DNA of 64,000 nt from Streptomyces sp. NA02950 (GCF_013364155.1 NZ_CP054916.1:9144001-9208000); one strand, 5' to 3'. Positions 9,312 to 20,928 are shown, counted from the first letter of the stretch. Numbers and translations are program-made. Notes: a model not told the origin generated them from the sequence alone.

Positions 9312-9952
9312 GCCGGCTCCTTCCCGATCGCGTCGGTGGTGAGGACCACGGCGGCGCGCTGTGCGGCGTAGTCGAGTGCCATGCGGTGGTGCCTTTCGGA
9401 GAAGTCGGCGACGGCGTCGGCCACGAGGAACGGCTGGATGTCGTTGGTGAAGGCGTCCACCGCGGTGATCAGCACACCGAGGTGGGCGTACACTCCGCAG
9501 ACGATCAATTGGTCCAAGCCGTGCTCGCGCATTCGCTCCAGCAGCTCGGAGCGGAAGAAGGCGCTGTAGCGCCACTTGGTGAACACCCAGTCGCCGGGGG
9601 CGGGGGTGAGCGGTTCGATGACCTCCCGGTCCGCGGCGTGGGCGGCCATGCCCGGCCCCCAGAAGTCCTTCAGCAGGCCCCGCTGTTCGTCCGTCATGTC
9701 GCCGGGCTGCGTCGTGTAGGCCACCGGGATGCCCAGAGCGGCGCAGCTCTCGCGCAGCCGCACCGCGTTGCGCACCAGCTCGGCCCCGGCGCCGTGGGGC
9801 GGGAACGGCCTCAGGAAGTAGCGCTGCATGTCGTGGACGAGCAGCAGCGCCCGGGCGGGATCCACGGTCCATCGGGCGGTGTTGCGGGGCAGATCTCCCG
9901 CTGTCGGCATCCGGTAGGCCCGGATCGTGTCCATGCCTGCCATGGCGTCCAT
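9308..9952 (-). CDS. phzD: PhzD-like isochorismatase
   Basis: A 214-residue isochorismatase-superfamily protein. The catalytic trio is visible: Asp41 in [11 protein letters not shown], Lys126 in [12 protein letters not shown] and Cys152 in [11 protein letters not shown]. PhzD hydrolyses the enol-pyruvyl ether of ADIC to trans-2,3-dihydro-3-hydroxyanthranilate (DHHA); EntB-type relatives act on isochorismate. Pairing with a PhzE-type synthase favours DHHA. Two starts, 9952 and 9943, both have GAGGA-like sites upstream; the longer is given. No ArCP domain follows, unlike EntB. The gene overlaps the PhzE-like gene by 4 bp. Confidence 0.9.
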   Translation of the reverse strand: MDAMAGMDTIRAYRMPTAGDLPRNTARWTVDPARALLLVHDMQRYFLRPFPPHGAGAELVRNAVRLRESCAALGIPVAYTTQPGDMTDEQRGLLKDFWGPGMAAHAADREVIEPLTPAPGDWVFTKWRYSAFFRSELLERMREHGLDQLIVCGVYAHLGVLITAVDAFTNDIQPFLVADAVADFSERHHRMALDYAAQRAAVVLTTDAIGKEPA

Positions 9953-10038
9953 TTCCTCGCTTCCTCGTTCTGCGTCGCTCTTCTCGACGGAGTCGTCGCG
10001 CGGACCGGCCCGGGGCCCGGTGCCGCCTCAGCCAGGGT

Positions 10039-10809
10039 TCAGACGCCGAGGGAGGCCCCACCGTCCACCGTGAGGTCGTGCATGGTGATCTGCCGTGCCC
10101 GGTCGGAGAGCAGGAACACGACGGCGTCGGCGATGTCGGACGGACTCGCGATCCTTCCCAGCGGGATACCGACCCGGTAGGCGTCGGGGTTGCCGTCGAT
10201 CGTGGCCCTCGCCGCCGCTTCATCGCGCCACATCGACCGCAGCATGGGGGTGTCGGTCGAGCCGGGCGCCACGAGGTTGCAGCGGATGCCGTGCCGGGCG
10301 ACCTCCAGGCCGAGGGACTTGGTGAACAGCGTGGCCGCCGCCTTCGACGCGGCGTACGCGGCCATCCCGTCACGAGGGGTGCCGGCGGCGTTCGACGCGA
10401 CGGTGACGATCGCGCCGCGGGAGCGGGACACCATCCGTGTGACCACGGAACGGGACATATGGAAGACGCCGTTGACATTGACCGCGAAGGTGGCCGCCCA
10501 GTCCTCGTCGGTGCACTGGATGGCCGGACCGGCGCGCAGCACGCCCGCGGCGTTGACCAGGTGGTCCACCGGGCCCATCGCCCGCTCGATCAGGCCGACC
10601 ACGGACTCCACGTCGGCGCTGTCGGTGACGTCCGCCGCGAACGCCCACACCGGTAGTCCGTCCACGGTCAGCTTGTCCACCAGTTCGGTCAGCCGGCCGG
10701 TGTCCTTGTCGACGGCGGCGACCGGCGTCCCGCGTTCCGCCAGTGCCCGGGTGACAGCCGCGCCGATGCCGCCGGCCGCTCCCGTGACGAGGGCTGTGTG
10801 CTCATCCAT
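10039..10809 (-). CDS. SDR dehydrogenase, likely DHHA to 3-hydroxyanthranilate
   Basis: A 256-residue classical short-chain dehydrogenase. It has the cofactor loop TGAAGGIGAAV near residues 10-20, an Asp in AAVDKD that favours NAD over NADP, NAAGV, and the YAASK catalytic pair. The C-terminal DLTVDGGASLGV is typical. The family includes EntA/DhbA (2,3-dihydro-2,3-dihydroxybenzoate dehydrogenase) and DhbX-type enzymes that aromatise DHHA to 3-hydroxyanthranilate. Placement between the PhzD-like and DAHP synthase genes makes this the most economical role. Another oxidation in the pathway cannot be excluded from sequence alone. Confidence 0.85.
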   Translation of the reverse strand: MDEHTALVTGAAGGIGAAVTRALAERGTPVAAVDKDTGRLTELVDKLTVDGLPVWAFAADVTDSADVESVVGLIERAMGPVDHLVNAAGVLRAGPAIQCTDEDWAATFAVNVNGVFHMSRSVVTRMVSRSRGAIVTVASNAAGTPRDGMAAYAASKAAATLFTKSLGLEVARHGIRCNLVAPGSTDTPMLRSMWRDEAAARATIDGNPDAYRVGIPLGRIASPSDIADAVVFLLSDRARQITMHDLTVDGGASLGV

Positions 10810-10884
10810 ACCGGATCTCCAAGTGTGCTGGGGTGGGTGTTGGGTGTGCGATGACGTCCCGTACGTGGGGGCCGCGGGCGGTGG

Positions 10885-12057
10885 TCAGCCGCGCCAGGCC
10901 GAGACCGCGAAGACGGCCTGGGAGGGGTTGAGCCGCGGATCGCAGAAGCTGGTGTACTTGCGGCCGACCTCATCGGCGCAGGACTCGTTGCGGACGCACT
11001 CGGTGACGTCGTCCGGTGTGGTCTCCAGGTGGAGGCCGCCGGCGATGCCGTCCTGCGACCTGACGGCGGTCTGGAAGTCCTGGATCTCCCGCTCGATCGT
11101 CTCCAGGTAGCGGGTCTTGAACCCCTCGGCGGTGACGACGGTGTTCCCGTGCATGGGGTCGCAGAGCCACACGACCGGGTGCCCCTCGGCGCGTACGGCC
11201 TCGACCAGCGGAGGAAGCCGGTCTGCCACGGCGTCCGCTCCCATCCGCGCGATGAGGATCAGGCGACCCCCCTCCCGGCGGGGGTCGAGCCGCTCACAGA
11301 GCCCGAGAACCTCGGGAACCGTGATGCCCGGGCCCACTTTGCAGGCCACCGGGTTGGCGACCCGGGAGAGCAGGGCGACGTGGGCACCGTCGAGCTGGCG
11401 GGTCCGCTCGCCGATCCAGGGCAGGTGCGCCGAGGTGAGTATCGGCGTGCCGGTCTCGTCGCGGCGCAGCATGGGGAGTTCGTAGTCGAGCAGCAGGGCC
11501 TCGTGGCTGGTCCACACGAGCGGGTCGATGACCGGCCTCCGGGCCGGCCCTCCCCAGCCCAGGTGGGTGAAGATGTCGCTGGCCGTCTGGTAGCCGTCGA
11601 GCAGGCGCCGGGGATCGGGCTGCCTGCCCCCGGGCTCCGGCTCCGGGCTGTTGACCATGTGGCCCCGGAAGGCGGGCAGGTCGGTGCCACCGATACGTTC
11701 GAAGGCCTTGGAGCGGGGCTTGCCGAACTGCCCCGCGATGCGGCCCACCCGGACCACCGGCTTGTGTGTGATCATCTTCATCGCGCCCGCGAGGAGATCC
11801 AGCACGGCGGCCTTGCGGGCCACGTAGCCCACGGTGTTCTCCGTGGGGTCCTCCGCACAGTCGCCCGCCTGCACGAGATGGGCCTCTCCGGCGGCCACCT
11901 CGGCCAGCAGCGAGCGCAGGGTGCGCACGTCCTCGGCCCTGACGAGCGCAGGGCGGCTCGCGAGCTGCTTCCGGACCCGCTGGACCGACGCTCCCTCACC
12001 CCAGTCCGGCTGCTGCAGGGCCGGCCTTCGCCGGACTTCGGACAGAACATGGTCCAT
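10885..12057 (-). CDS. Class II (plant-type) DAHP synthase
   Basis: A 390-residue 3-deoxy-D-arabino-heptulosonate-7-phosphate synthase of the plant/AroA-II type. Diagnostic segments include LVQAGDCAEDPTENTVG (with the metal-binding Cys), RVGRIAGQFGKPRS, FRGHMVNS, CKVGPGITV and LCDPMHGNTV. It condenses phosphoenolpyruvate and erythrose-4-phosphate, the first shikimate step. At 390 residues it is shorter than primary-metabolism relatives of about 450-460, as usual for copies in phenazine and aminobenzoate clusters, which often lack feedback-control extensions. It sits 75 bp upstream of the SDR gene, feeding chorismate to PhzE. The ATG at 12057 follows a GGAGGA-type site. Confidence 0.92.
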   Translation of the reverse strand: MDHVLSEVRRRPALQQPDWGEGASVQRVRKQLASRPALVRAEDVRTLRSLLAEVAAGEAHLVQAGDCAEDPTENTVGYVARKAAVLDLLAGAMKMITHKPVVRVGRIAGQFGKPRSKAFERIGGTDLPAFRGHMVNSPEPEPGGRQPDPRRLLDGYQTASDIFTHLGWGGPARRPVIDPLVWTSHEALLLDYELPMLRRDETGTPILTSAHLPWIGERTRQLDGAHVALLSRVANPVACKVGPGITVPEVLGLCERLDPRREGGRLILIARMGADAVADRLPPLVEAVRAEGHPVVWLCDPMHGNTVVTAEGFKTRYLETIEREIQDFQTAVRSQDGIAGGLHLETTPDDVTECVRNESCADEVGRKYTSFCDPRLNPSQAVFAVSAWRG

Positions 12058-12366
12058 TGATTCCTCCACGAACGAATGGGCGAGCGGCGCGGTGCACGCT
12101 CTCCGGATCGGTGGCGGGTTTCCCCGGGCCCGGAGTCGCGGGTGCGCTTCCCGGCGCTTCAGGCGCGGTTCCGCGAGACGCCGCCGGAGCCGTACGGGTG
12201 CCGGGGGCGTGAGCGGGGGTGCCGGCGCGCCGAGGACGAGCCCGTTATGGCGGTGGCGTTGCGCATGGCCCAGATCTTGTGAGGGGACGGGGGCGGACGC
12301 CAAGATCGGGCCTCGCTCTTCGTCATATGAGGGGACTCTCCATCAGGTCGGCCGTCGGATCGCGCA
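12058..12366. other. Intergenic region upstream of the DAHP synthase gene
   Basis: About 310 bp separate the DAHP synthase start from the stop of the NirB-like gene, the widest gap inside the leftward biosynthetic series. A separate promoter for the 3-hydroxyanthranilate genes probably lies here. I see no supported gene, operator or RNA. Confidence 0.4.
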
Positions 12367-13620
12367 TCAGCTCCGGGAGGGGTGTACGCCGTGCGCGGGT
12401 GAGAGCAACTGCTCGGGTGGGGCGGGCAGTTCATGGCCCACCAGGGAGCGCAGCAACGAGTAGGGGCGCGCGTCGCCGACCAGTACGCCGCCGAGCAGGG
12501 TGCGGGTGTCGGGGGCGAGCACCAGCTTCGTGTACGTACGCGCGGCGCGGTCGGCGTGGATCAGCTCCATCGCCCCCTCGGTCTCGGCGTGGGTGTCGCC
12601 GAAGCCGGCCACGTCCACGCCGAGCAGCTTGAGCCGGGTGGAGGTGTCGGCACCGGGGAAGGGCGTGTCGCCCAGGTTCAGCAGTTGGTCGACGACGGAC
12701 TCGGCCATGCGGTATCCGGGCGCCGCCAGTCCGTAGCAGCGGCCCTCGACCGCCGCGCCCTCGCCGACCGCCCAGATGAACGGGTCGGCCGTACGGCAGC
12801 GGGCGTCCACGAGGACACCGCCGCGCGGGCCCTTCTCCAGGCCGGCCGGTCCCGCCAGCTCGTCGCGCGGCCGGATCCCGGCACAGAACACCACGAGGGC
12901 GGCCTCCACGCGGGTGGCGTCGCTCAGTGTCACCGCACAGACCCGGCCGTCGGGACCCGCGTCGACGGACTCCGTGGCGGTGCCGCAGCGCACACCGACC
13001 CCCAGCTCGGAGACGAGCCCGGCCAGGACCTGCCCGGCACCCTCGTCGAGCTGCGCCGGCATCAGATGTGGTGCCGCCTCGATGACGTGCGGCCGCATTC
13101 CCAGCACACGCAGCGCGTTGGCGGCCTCCAGACCCAGCAGCCCGCCGCCGATCACCACCCCGGGACGGCCGGGGAAGGCGGCGGCGCGCAGCGCGTCCAG
13201 GTCCTCGACGGTGCGGTAGACGAAGCAGCCGGGCAGATCGTGGCCGGCCACGGGCGGCACGAAGGGGCGCGAGCCGGTGGCCAGTACCAGCGCGTCGTAG
13301 CCGATCCGCTCACCACCGGCGGTGGTCACCGTGCGCGCCCGCCGGTCGATCGCCGCGGCGGGGGTGCCCAGCCGCAGCTCCACCCGCGGGTCGTTCAGCG
13401 ACTCCGGGGTGGCCAGGCCGAGGTCGAGGGCTCCGGGGCCCGCCTCGAGGTACGAGGAGAGGGCGGTCCGGTCGTAGGCGGGCCGGTCCTCCTCGGCCAG
13501 CACGACGATCCGCCAGGTGCCCGCCGGGTCGCGGGCCCGCATGCCCTCCACGAGACGATGGCCGGCCATGCCGTGCCCGATGAGGACGAGCGTGCGGGCA
13601 GTGGTGCGGCCACGGGTCAT
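12367..13620 (-). CDS. NirB-like FAD/NAD(P) oxidoreductase lacking the siroheme part
   Basis: A 417-residue flavoprotein. It shows an FAD-binding N-terminus (VLIGHGMAGHRLVEGM), the LVLATGSRPFVPP segment, a second dinucleotide loop VVIGGGLLGLEAANAL, an FAD-contact region with WAVGEGA, and a C-terminal domain with TSTRLKLLGVDVAGFGD, a hallmark of NADH-dependent nitrite reductase large subunits. Full NirB is roughly 800-850 residues and continues into BFD-type iron-sulfur and siroheme domains; this protein stops before them. It therefore cannot reduce nitrite to ammonium alone. It may pass electrons from NAD(P)H to the nitrate reductase, or be a truncated remnant. It lies 41 bp downstream of the electron-transfer gene. 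Confidence 0.8.
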   Translation of the reverse strand: MTRGRTTARTLVLIGHGMAGHRLVEGMRARDPAGTWRIVVLAEEDRPAYDRTALSSYLEAGPGALDLGLATPESLNDPRVELRLGTPAAAIDRRARTVTTAGGERIGYDALVLATGSRPFVPPVAGHDLPGCFVYRTVEDLDALRAAAFPGRPGVVIGGGLLGLEAANALRVLGMRPHVIEAAPHLMPAQLDEGAGQVLAGLVSELGVGVRCGTATESVDAGPDGRVCAVTLSDATRVEAALVVFCAGIRPRDELAGPAGLEKGPRGGVLVDARCRTADPFIWAVGEGAAVEGRCYGLAAPGYRMAESVVDQLLNLGDTPFPGADTSTRLKLLGVDVAGFGDTHAETEGAMELIHADRAARTYTKLVLAPDTRTLLGGVLVGDARPYSLLRSLVGHELPAPPEQLLSPAHGVHPSRS

Positions 13621-13661
13621 GGGCGAGGGTCCCTTCCGGGGATGACACGCCGCCCGGCTCC

Positions 13662-15076
13662 TCACGAGTGGGCGGCCTCCAGCGAGGCGCATACGCGCCG
13701 AACCTCCTCCGCGCAGGTGCCGCAGCCGGTGGTCGCGCCGGTCACCGCGGCCACCTCGGCCGGTTCGCGGGAGCCGCTGTGCCATGCCCGCACCAACGCG
13801 GCCATGGTGACGTTGTTGCAGACGCAGACCACCGCGTCGGCGGGCAGCTCGACAGGGCCGCCGTGCTCGTCGGCCGCCCTGCCCAGAAGCAGGGCCGACC
13901 ACCCGTGGGGCACCGGCTCGTCCCGGTCGTACAGCCGGCTGACGGCTGCGGCTCCCCGGGGCAGGCCGAGCAGCACCGCTCGGGCGATGCGGCCATCGCG
14001 CAACGTCAGAGCGGCGTAACGGTTCCGGGCGGGGTCGCAGAGGGTCATGGACTCCTCGCCGGGCCCGCCGGGCCCGCCGGGCCCGTCCGGCGCGCCGGGA
14101 GGCCCGATGGAGGCCACGTCGACGCCGGGGGCTCTGAGCCGGGTGACGGTTCTGGCGGCAGGGCGGCGCCCTGGGCCGCCGGTGAGCACCCGCGCGAGGG
14201 TCTCGGCCTGGTCCCAGGCGTGTGTGACGAGCCCGGCAACCTGTCCGTCGTACTCGGCGCAGTCTCCGAGCGCGTGGATGCGCGGATCGGTGGTGCGGAG
14301 CCGGTCGTCGACGACAACGCCGCGACGGACGGCCAGCCCCGCCCGTCCGGCCAGTCGCGTCTCGGGGGTGACGCCGGTGCACATCAGCAGCGTGGGTGCC
14401 TCGACCGTCCGTCCGTCGTCGAGCAGCAGCCTGCCGCTCCCGTACCGGATGGCCCGGCGGCCCAGGCACAGGGCGATGCCCTGGCCCTCCAAGCACGCGG
14501 CGAGCAACCGCCCACCGGTTGGGTCGAGTTGACGGTTCATCGGATACGAACGGCGGTGGACGAGGGTGACCTCCCGCCCGGTGCGGCGCAGCGCGAGCGC
14601 GGCCTCCACGCCGAGGATTCCGCCGCCGAGCACCGCCACCGGTCCTTGGGGCCTCGCCCGCGCGGCGGGTCCCGCGTCGATCCGCGCGCAGTCGGCGAGG
14701 GTGCGCAGCGTGTGTACGCCGTCGCCGCCGCGGGCGCCGGGCAGGGCGGGGACGTTCGGGCGGGCCCCGGTGGCCAGGACGAGCGTGTCGTACGCGTGGG
14801 CCGTCCCGTCGTCGGTGTGCACCATGAGGGCGCGGCGGTCGATGCGGGTGACGGTCACGCCGGTCCGCACCCGCGTGTCGCCGGCCGGGCGGGGCAGGGC
14901 GAGGGCGGCGGGTGGGAGCGTCCGGTCCAGGACGGAGGCCAGCAGGGCGCGGTTGTAGGCGGGGGCCGGCTCGGCCCCCAGTACGGTCACCGGGCCCTGG
15001 TGGCCGTGCCGACGCAAGCGCTCCGTCAGCCGGTGCGCGGCGGGCCCGTTGCCGACGACGACAGTGCGGCCGTCGG

Positions 15077-15080
<4 letters not shown>
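13662..15080 (-). CDS. Nitrate reductase electron-transfer subunit (NasB-like)
   Basis: A 472-residue protein with an FAD/NAD(P) oxidoreductase fold (VVVGNGPAAHRLTERL, VLATGARPNVPALPG, VAVLGGGILGVEAALAL, IHALGDCAEYDG) and a C-terminal BFD-type [2Fe-2S] module with VCVCNN and a TTGCGTC block. This is the architecture of NAD(P)H-oxidising partners of assimilatory nitrate reductase. A low-complexity Gly/Pro run (GPPGAPDGPGGPGGPG) links core and tail. The GTG start at 15080 overlaps the TGA of the nitrate reductase gene, so the two are translationally coupled. No siroheme nitrite reductase catalytic module was found anywhere in the window. Confidence 0.85.
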
Positions 15081-17171
<2,091 letters not shown>

Positions 17172-17179
<8 letters not shown>

Positions 17180-18560
17180 GAGTGGTCTCCTGGGGTAGGG
17201 ACGTGTGTGCCGTGGTGCCCCGGCGCCCACGTCGGAGGTAGACCGCCCACGTCACCGCCGCACACACCGCGTAATAGCCGAGGAAGGCGAGGAACGCCGG
17301 GTCCCCCGAGGCGGATCCGCCGCCGTAGGAGGTGCGGAAGGCCAGGTTGACGCCGACCCCGCCGAGCGCGCCGGCCGCTCCGGCGATGGCGATCACCGCG
17401 CCGGAGAGCCCGCGGGCCTCGGCGAAGGCGCGTGCGGCGTCCTCGCCCGAGGTGACCGCGTTCTCGGCCCGCCGGGCGAAGACGGCCGGGATCATCTTGT
17501 ACGTCGAGCCGTTGCCAGTCCCGCTGAGGACGAACAGCGCCGTGAACCCGGCGAGGAACAGGCCGAAGGAGCCCCGCCGCGAGGCCTCCAGCAGGACGAC
17601 CGTCCCCGCGCCCATCCCGGCGAAGTTCCAAAGGGTCACCTCGGCCCCGCCGAAACGGTCGGCGAGCCACCCGCCGAGAGGACGGGAGAGGGAGCCCAGC
17701 AGCGGCCCCAGGAAGGTGTAGCCGGCCGCTTCCAGCGGGGTGGAGCCGAACTGGTTCTGCAGCACGAGGCCGAAGGCGAAGCCGTAGCCGATGAAGGAGC
17801 CGAAGGTGCCGATGTACAGCAGCGAGATCCACCACGTATCGGCACAGGCGAGAGCCTCCCGCTGGGTGCCCGGCTCCGCGCGTACGGCGTCCACGTTGTC
17901 CATCCACCGCGCGGCCAGCAGCGTGGCGAGCACGATCAACGGCAGGTAGACCGCCACCACGTACGACGGATGAGCGCTGCCCGCGGTGGAGACGACCAGC
18001 AGGCCGACGAGCTGGACCACCGCGACCCCCAGGTTGCCGCCGCCGGCGTTGAGCCCGAGAGCCCAGCCCTGGCGGGGCCGCGGGAAGAAGGCGGCGATGT
18101 TCGTCATCGACGAGGCGAAGGTGCCGCCGCCCACGCCCGCCGTCGCACCGATCAGCAGAAACACCCACAGGGGGGTGCCAGGACGCTGCACGAAGTACAG
18201 CGCCGACGCGGTGGGGACGAGCAGCAGTGCCGAGGAGAACACGGTCCAGTTCCGGCCGCCGAAGCGGGTCACCGCGTAGGCGTACGGCAGCCGCAGCACC
18301 GAGCCCACCAACGTCGGGACGACCATCAGGAGGAACTTCTCGCCGGGCCCGCAGGTGAAACCGTTCTCGGGGGACATGAACAGAACGAGTACCGACCACA
18401 GGCTCCAGACGGAGAACCCGATGTGCTCGGAGAGGACCGACAGAGCCAGGTTGCGGTGGGCGATCCGCTGCCCGCCCCGCTCCCAGGCCTCCTCGTCCTC
18501 CGGATCCCAGTCCCTGATCCAGCGTGACCCGCGGGCGGTAGGGGCGGCACGAGCGGTCAT
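17172..18560 (-). CDS. narK: NarK-type nitrate/nitrite MFS transporter
   Basis: A 462-residue major-facilitator protein with about twelve hydrophobic segments. The nitrate-porter signatures are present: GVGGGTFASSMTNIAAFFPRPRQGWALGLNAGGGNLGVA and, in the second half, GTGNGSTYKMIPAVF. The N-terminal WIRDWDPEDEEAWE is common in actinobacterial NarK proteins. It should import nitrate or exchange nitrate and nitrite. Its ATG overlaps the stop of the lyase gene by 4 bp and its end overlaps the nitrate reductase start by 8 bp, linking it to both. Direction of transport cannot be read from sequence. Confidence 0.9.
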
Positions 18561-19363
18561 GACCGCACCACGCGGTCCGTCGGCGCGTCCGCCGCGCCGC
18601 CGGCCCATCGCAGGCTCTCCCGCAGCGGAGGCCATTCGGCGTGCCACGTTCCGGTCGGCCGTTCGTCCTGGGAGAGCGGACACCGCGGCAGACCGGACGA
18701 TGTCGCCGGAACCTGGAGGGCGGCGCTGCGCACCAGCGTGGCCAGCACGGGGCCGCGCGGGTACGGCATGGCGGAGGGGCCGCCGCACCCGTCGGCGACC
18801 TCCCCGGTCTTCGTCCTCGACAGCGACGGAACGTCGACGGCGATCCTGCCGAGCGCCCCGGCGGTGAAGGCAAGGGCGGCGGCCGGGCCGGCGATCGGGG
18901 TGCGCGGTGTGTGCCAGGGCAGGACGCGACGGGCGAGGCCCTTCTCGGCGGCGAAGGCTCCGGCCGGCCGGTCGGTGTACACGTCCGGGCCTGGGACGAG
19001 CTGCCGCCGGCCGGCCGTCTTGAGCCGGAAGGCGGTGGGCACCGTGTGGAGGGCGAGGGTGCGCCCCGCTGTCACGGTGTTCTGTTGGACGGTGGCGAGC
19101 CTGGCCGGAGCGATCGCCGTACGGGCCAGGTGCGCGCGGATGATGCGCGGAGCGCGGGCGGCGACCATCATGGCGCCGGTGCCGAGGATGTTCCGGCCGG
19201 TGGCCCCACGGTGGACGTATGCGGCCGCCGCCGGGTCGGCCTCCGCGTTCACCATCGCCTGGAGCCACACCTGGTCGCGTACGGCCGCCTCCACCGGGGT
19301 CCCGGCACCTGCCGGCCGGAGCAGGCCGACGTCGCTCAGGGTGGAGGCGGGGCCGGTGATCAC
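18557..19363 (-). CDS. Shortened adenylosuccinate lyase/CMLE-family protein with altered signature
   Basis: A 268-residue protein clearly related to the 3-carboxymuconate cycloisomerase/adenylosuccinate lyase branch, which includes nitrosuccinate lyase (CreD). Recognisable blocks are AAAYVHRGATGRNILGTGAMM, TVTAGRTLALHTVPTAFRLKTAG, RVLPWHTPRTPIAG and VLATLVRSAALQVPA. Family members are about 400-480 residues, so parts of the N-terminus, centre and C-terminus are missing. The usual catalytic loop GSSxMPHKRNP reads GPSAMPYPRGP: the Lys and Asn are lost. The HRGATSQD motif reads HRGATGRN. Activity is doubtful; a relic or a new role is likely. GTG at 19363 follows GGGAGGAG and overlaps the ligase stop; the 3' end overlaps narK by 4 bp. 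Confidence 0.7.
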   Translation of the reverse strand: MITGPASTLSDVGLLRPAGAGTPVEAAVRDQVWLQAMVNAEADPAAAAYVHRGATGRNILGTGAMMVAARAPRIIRAHLARTAIAPARLATVQQNTVTAGRTLALHTVPTAFRLKTAGRRQLVPGPDVYTDRPAGAFAAEKGLARRVLPWHTPRTPIAGPAAALAFTAGALGRIAVDVPSLSRTKTGEVADGCGGPSAMPYPRGPVLATLVRSAALQVPATSSGLPRCPLSQDERPTGTWHAEWPPLRESLRWAGGAADAPTDRVVRS

Positions 19364-20928
19364 CCCGCCTCTCCTCCCGACATCAGCAGCCGGGCCAGCT
19401 CCAGACGCTTGATCTTCGTGGTGGCGGTCTGCGGCAGGTCCCGCAGGCGCCACTGCACGGGTTCGGCCAGGTCCGGCAGGTCCACCACGGCGGACTTCCA
19501 CGCGTCCTGGTCCAGCGGCTCGTCGTCCCGGGTGCTCACCACGGGCACGGGCCTGCCGTCGCCGTCCGGGATGATGATGACCTCGACGAGTTCGGGCAAA
19601 CGCGCGAAAAGCTTGTCCTCGATCTCCAGGGTGCTCCGGACGCCGGGGATCTCGTCGACCTCACGGTCGAGCAGGTGCAGACACCCCCATTTGGTGCGGT
19701 AGCCCAGGTCGCCCATGCGCCACCAGCCGTCGTCGACCTGTTTCTCCCAGCGCTCGTGCTCACCGAGGTAGGTCACGATGCGCCCGTCGCTGCGTACCTC
19801 GATGTATCCGGGGTTCGACTTGGCCGGCGGGCTACCGTCGCGGCTGACCACCCGCACGGCGGTCATGCCGGGGAACGAGGAGCCGACGCAGCGGCCGTCG
19901 GCCTCCGCACCGCGCTTCCTCGTATAGGCGCGGGCGGCGATCGGCCCGACTTCGCTCTGCCCGTACGCCTGGGCGAACAGCGGCATCCGGCGGTGTGACG
20001 CACCCAGGAGCCGGTGCACGGTACGCGGGTGGATGGCGTCGAAGGTGCTGCTGAAGTACCGCACGTTCGCCAGCGGACGGCGCGGGTCGTCCGCCAGCCC
20101 CTCCCACCGCAGGAAGGTGTTGGGATGCGCCTCGATCAGGCCCGGTGGCACCTGCGCGAAGAGATCGCTCACCGTCTCCGGCTCGTCGTGCTTGAGGATG
20201 ATGACCGGATGCCCTTGGAGCACGGAGATCGGCATCGCGGTGAACATCCGGGAGTGCACGAACGACACATGGATCGCGACCGGCTCCCGCTTCCTGACGG
20301 CGGAGACCACGACCGCCTGAGGGCGGTAGCGCGCCTGGAAGGTGCGGCCCGTGTGCACGGCCAGCTTCGGGATGCCGGTGGTCCCGGACGTGTGCGTGAT
20401 CAGGGTGGGATGGTCCGGAGGCATGGGCACGGGCGCCGTCCGTACGACGCCCGCCAGTTCTGCCAGCTCCGTGGCGCGCTCATGGCTGCCCGAGGCCAGG
20501 AGCACGCGCTCGGACAGGCCGAAGACCTCCTCCGGCAGGTCCGACTCCAGCTTGGCCTGGTCTGTCACGAGATACGGCCGGTTCACGCGGCGCAGCAGCT
20601 CGGCGACGGTCGCCCCGTCCAGCTTCGGCGACAACAGCACGGGCACGGCGCCGATCCGCGCGATGGAGCAGGCGAGGAGGGAGATGTCGAAGCCGTCGCT
20701 CTTGTGGACGACCACGTGCTCCCCGGGGCGGACCCTCATGGCCCACAGACGGGAGGCGAAGTCGTCGACCAGATCCGCCACCTCCGTCAGCGTCATGCGG
20801 CGTCCCTTCTCCGGGGCGATGTCCAGCTCGTGGTCGAGGATCACCAGATTCCCCGGACGGCGGGCCGCGGCCCGGTCGAAAAGCGTTCCCAGCCTGATTC
20901 CCCTGTTGCCAATGCGCTGCAAAAACAT
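19360..20928 (-). CDS. ANL-superfamily AMP-dependent ligase
   Basis: A 522-residue acyl-adenylate-forming enzyme. The P-loop-like core is THTSGTTGIPKLAVHT, the A5-type motif is QAYGQSEVGP, the hinge region is WWRMGDLGYRTKWGCLHLLDREVDEI, and the C-terminal lysine motif is TTKIKRLELARLL. It should activate a carboxylate with ATP. In this setting the candidate substrate is 3-hydroxyanthranilate or a derivative. Some cluster-borne ANL enzymes (CreM-type) instead use ATP to drive diazotisation of an aminophenol by nitrite; overlap with a CreD-like lyase and nitrate genes raises that option. Sequence alone does not separate the two. The ATG at 20928 follows GAGAGGG. Confidence 0.88.
   Translation of the reverse strand: MFLQRIGNRGIRLGTLFDRAAARRPGNLVILDHELDIAPEKGRRMTLTEVADLVDDFASRLWAMRVRPGEHVVVHKSDGFDISLLACSIARIGAVPVLLSPKLDGATVAELLRRVNRPYLVTDQAKLESDLPEEVFGLSERVLLASGSHERATELAELAGVVRTAPVPMPPDHPTLITHTSGTTGIPKLAVHTGRTFQARYRPQAVVVSAVRKREPVAIHVSFVHSRMFTAMPISVLQGHPVIILKHDEPETVSDLFAQVPPGLIEAHPNTFLRWEGLADDPRRPLANVRYFSSTFDAIHPRTVHRLLGASHRRMPLFAQAYGQSEVGPIAARAYTRKRGAEADGRCVGSSFPGMTAVRVVSRDGSPPAKSNPGYIEVRSDGRIVTYLGEHERWEKQVDDGWWRMGDLGYRTKWGCLHLLDREVDEIPGVRSTLEIEDKLFARLPELVEVIIIPDGDGRPVPVVSTRDDEPLDQDAWKSAVVDLPDLAEPVQWRLRDLPQTATTKIKRLELARLLMSGGEAG

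Noticed and set aside
7479..9371. 630-codon plus-strand open frame over phzE
   Set aside because: Composition is repetitive Gly/Val/His-rich shadow coding; the minus strand encodes the PhzE-like fusion with clear motifs.
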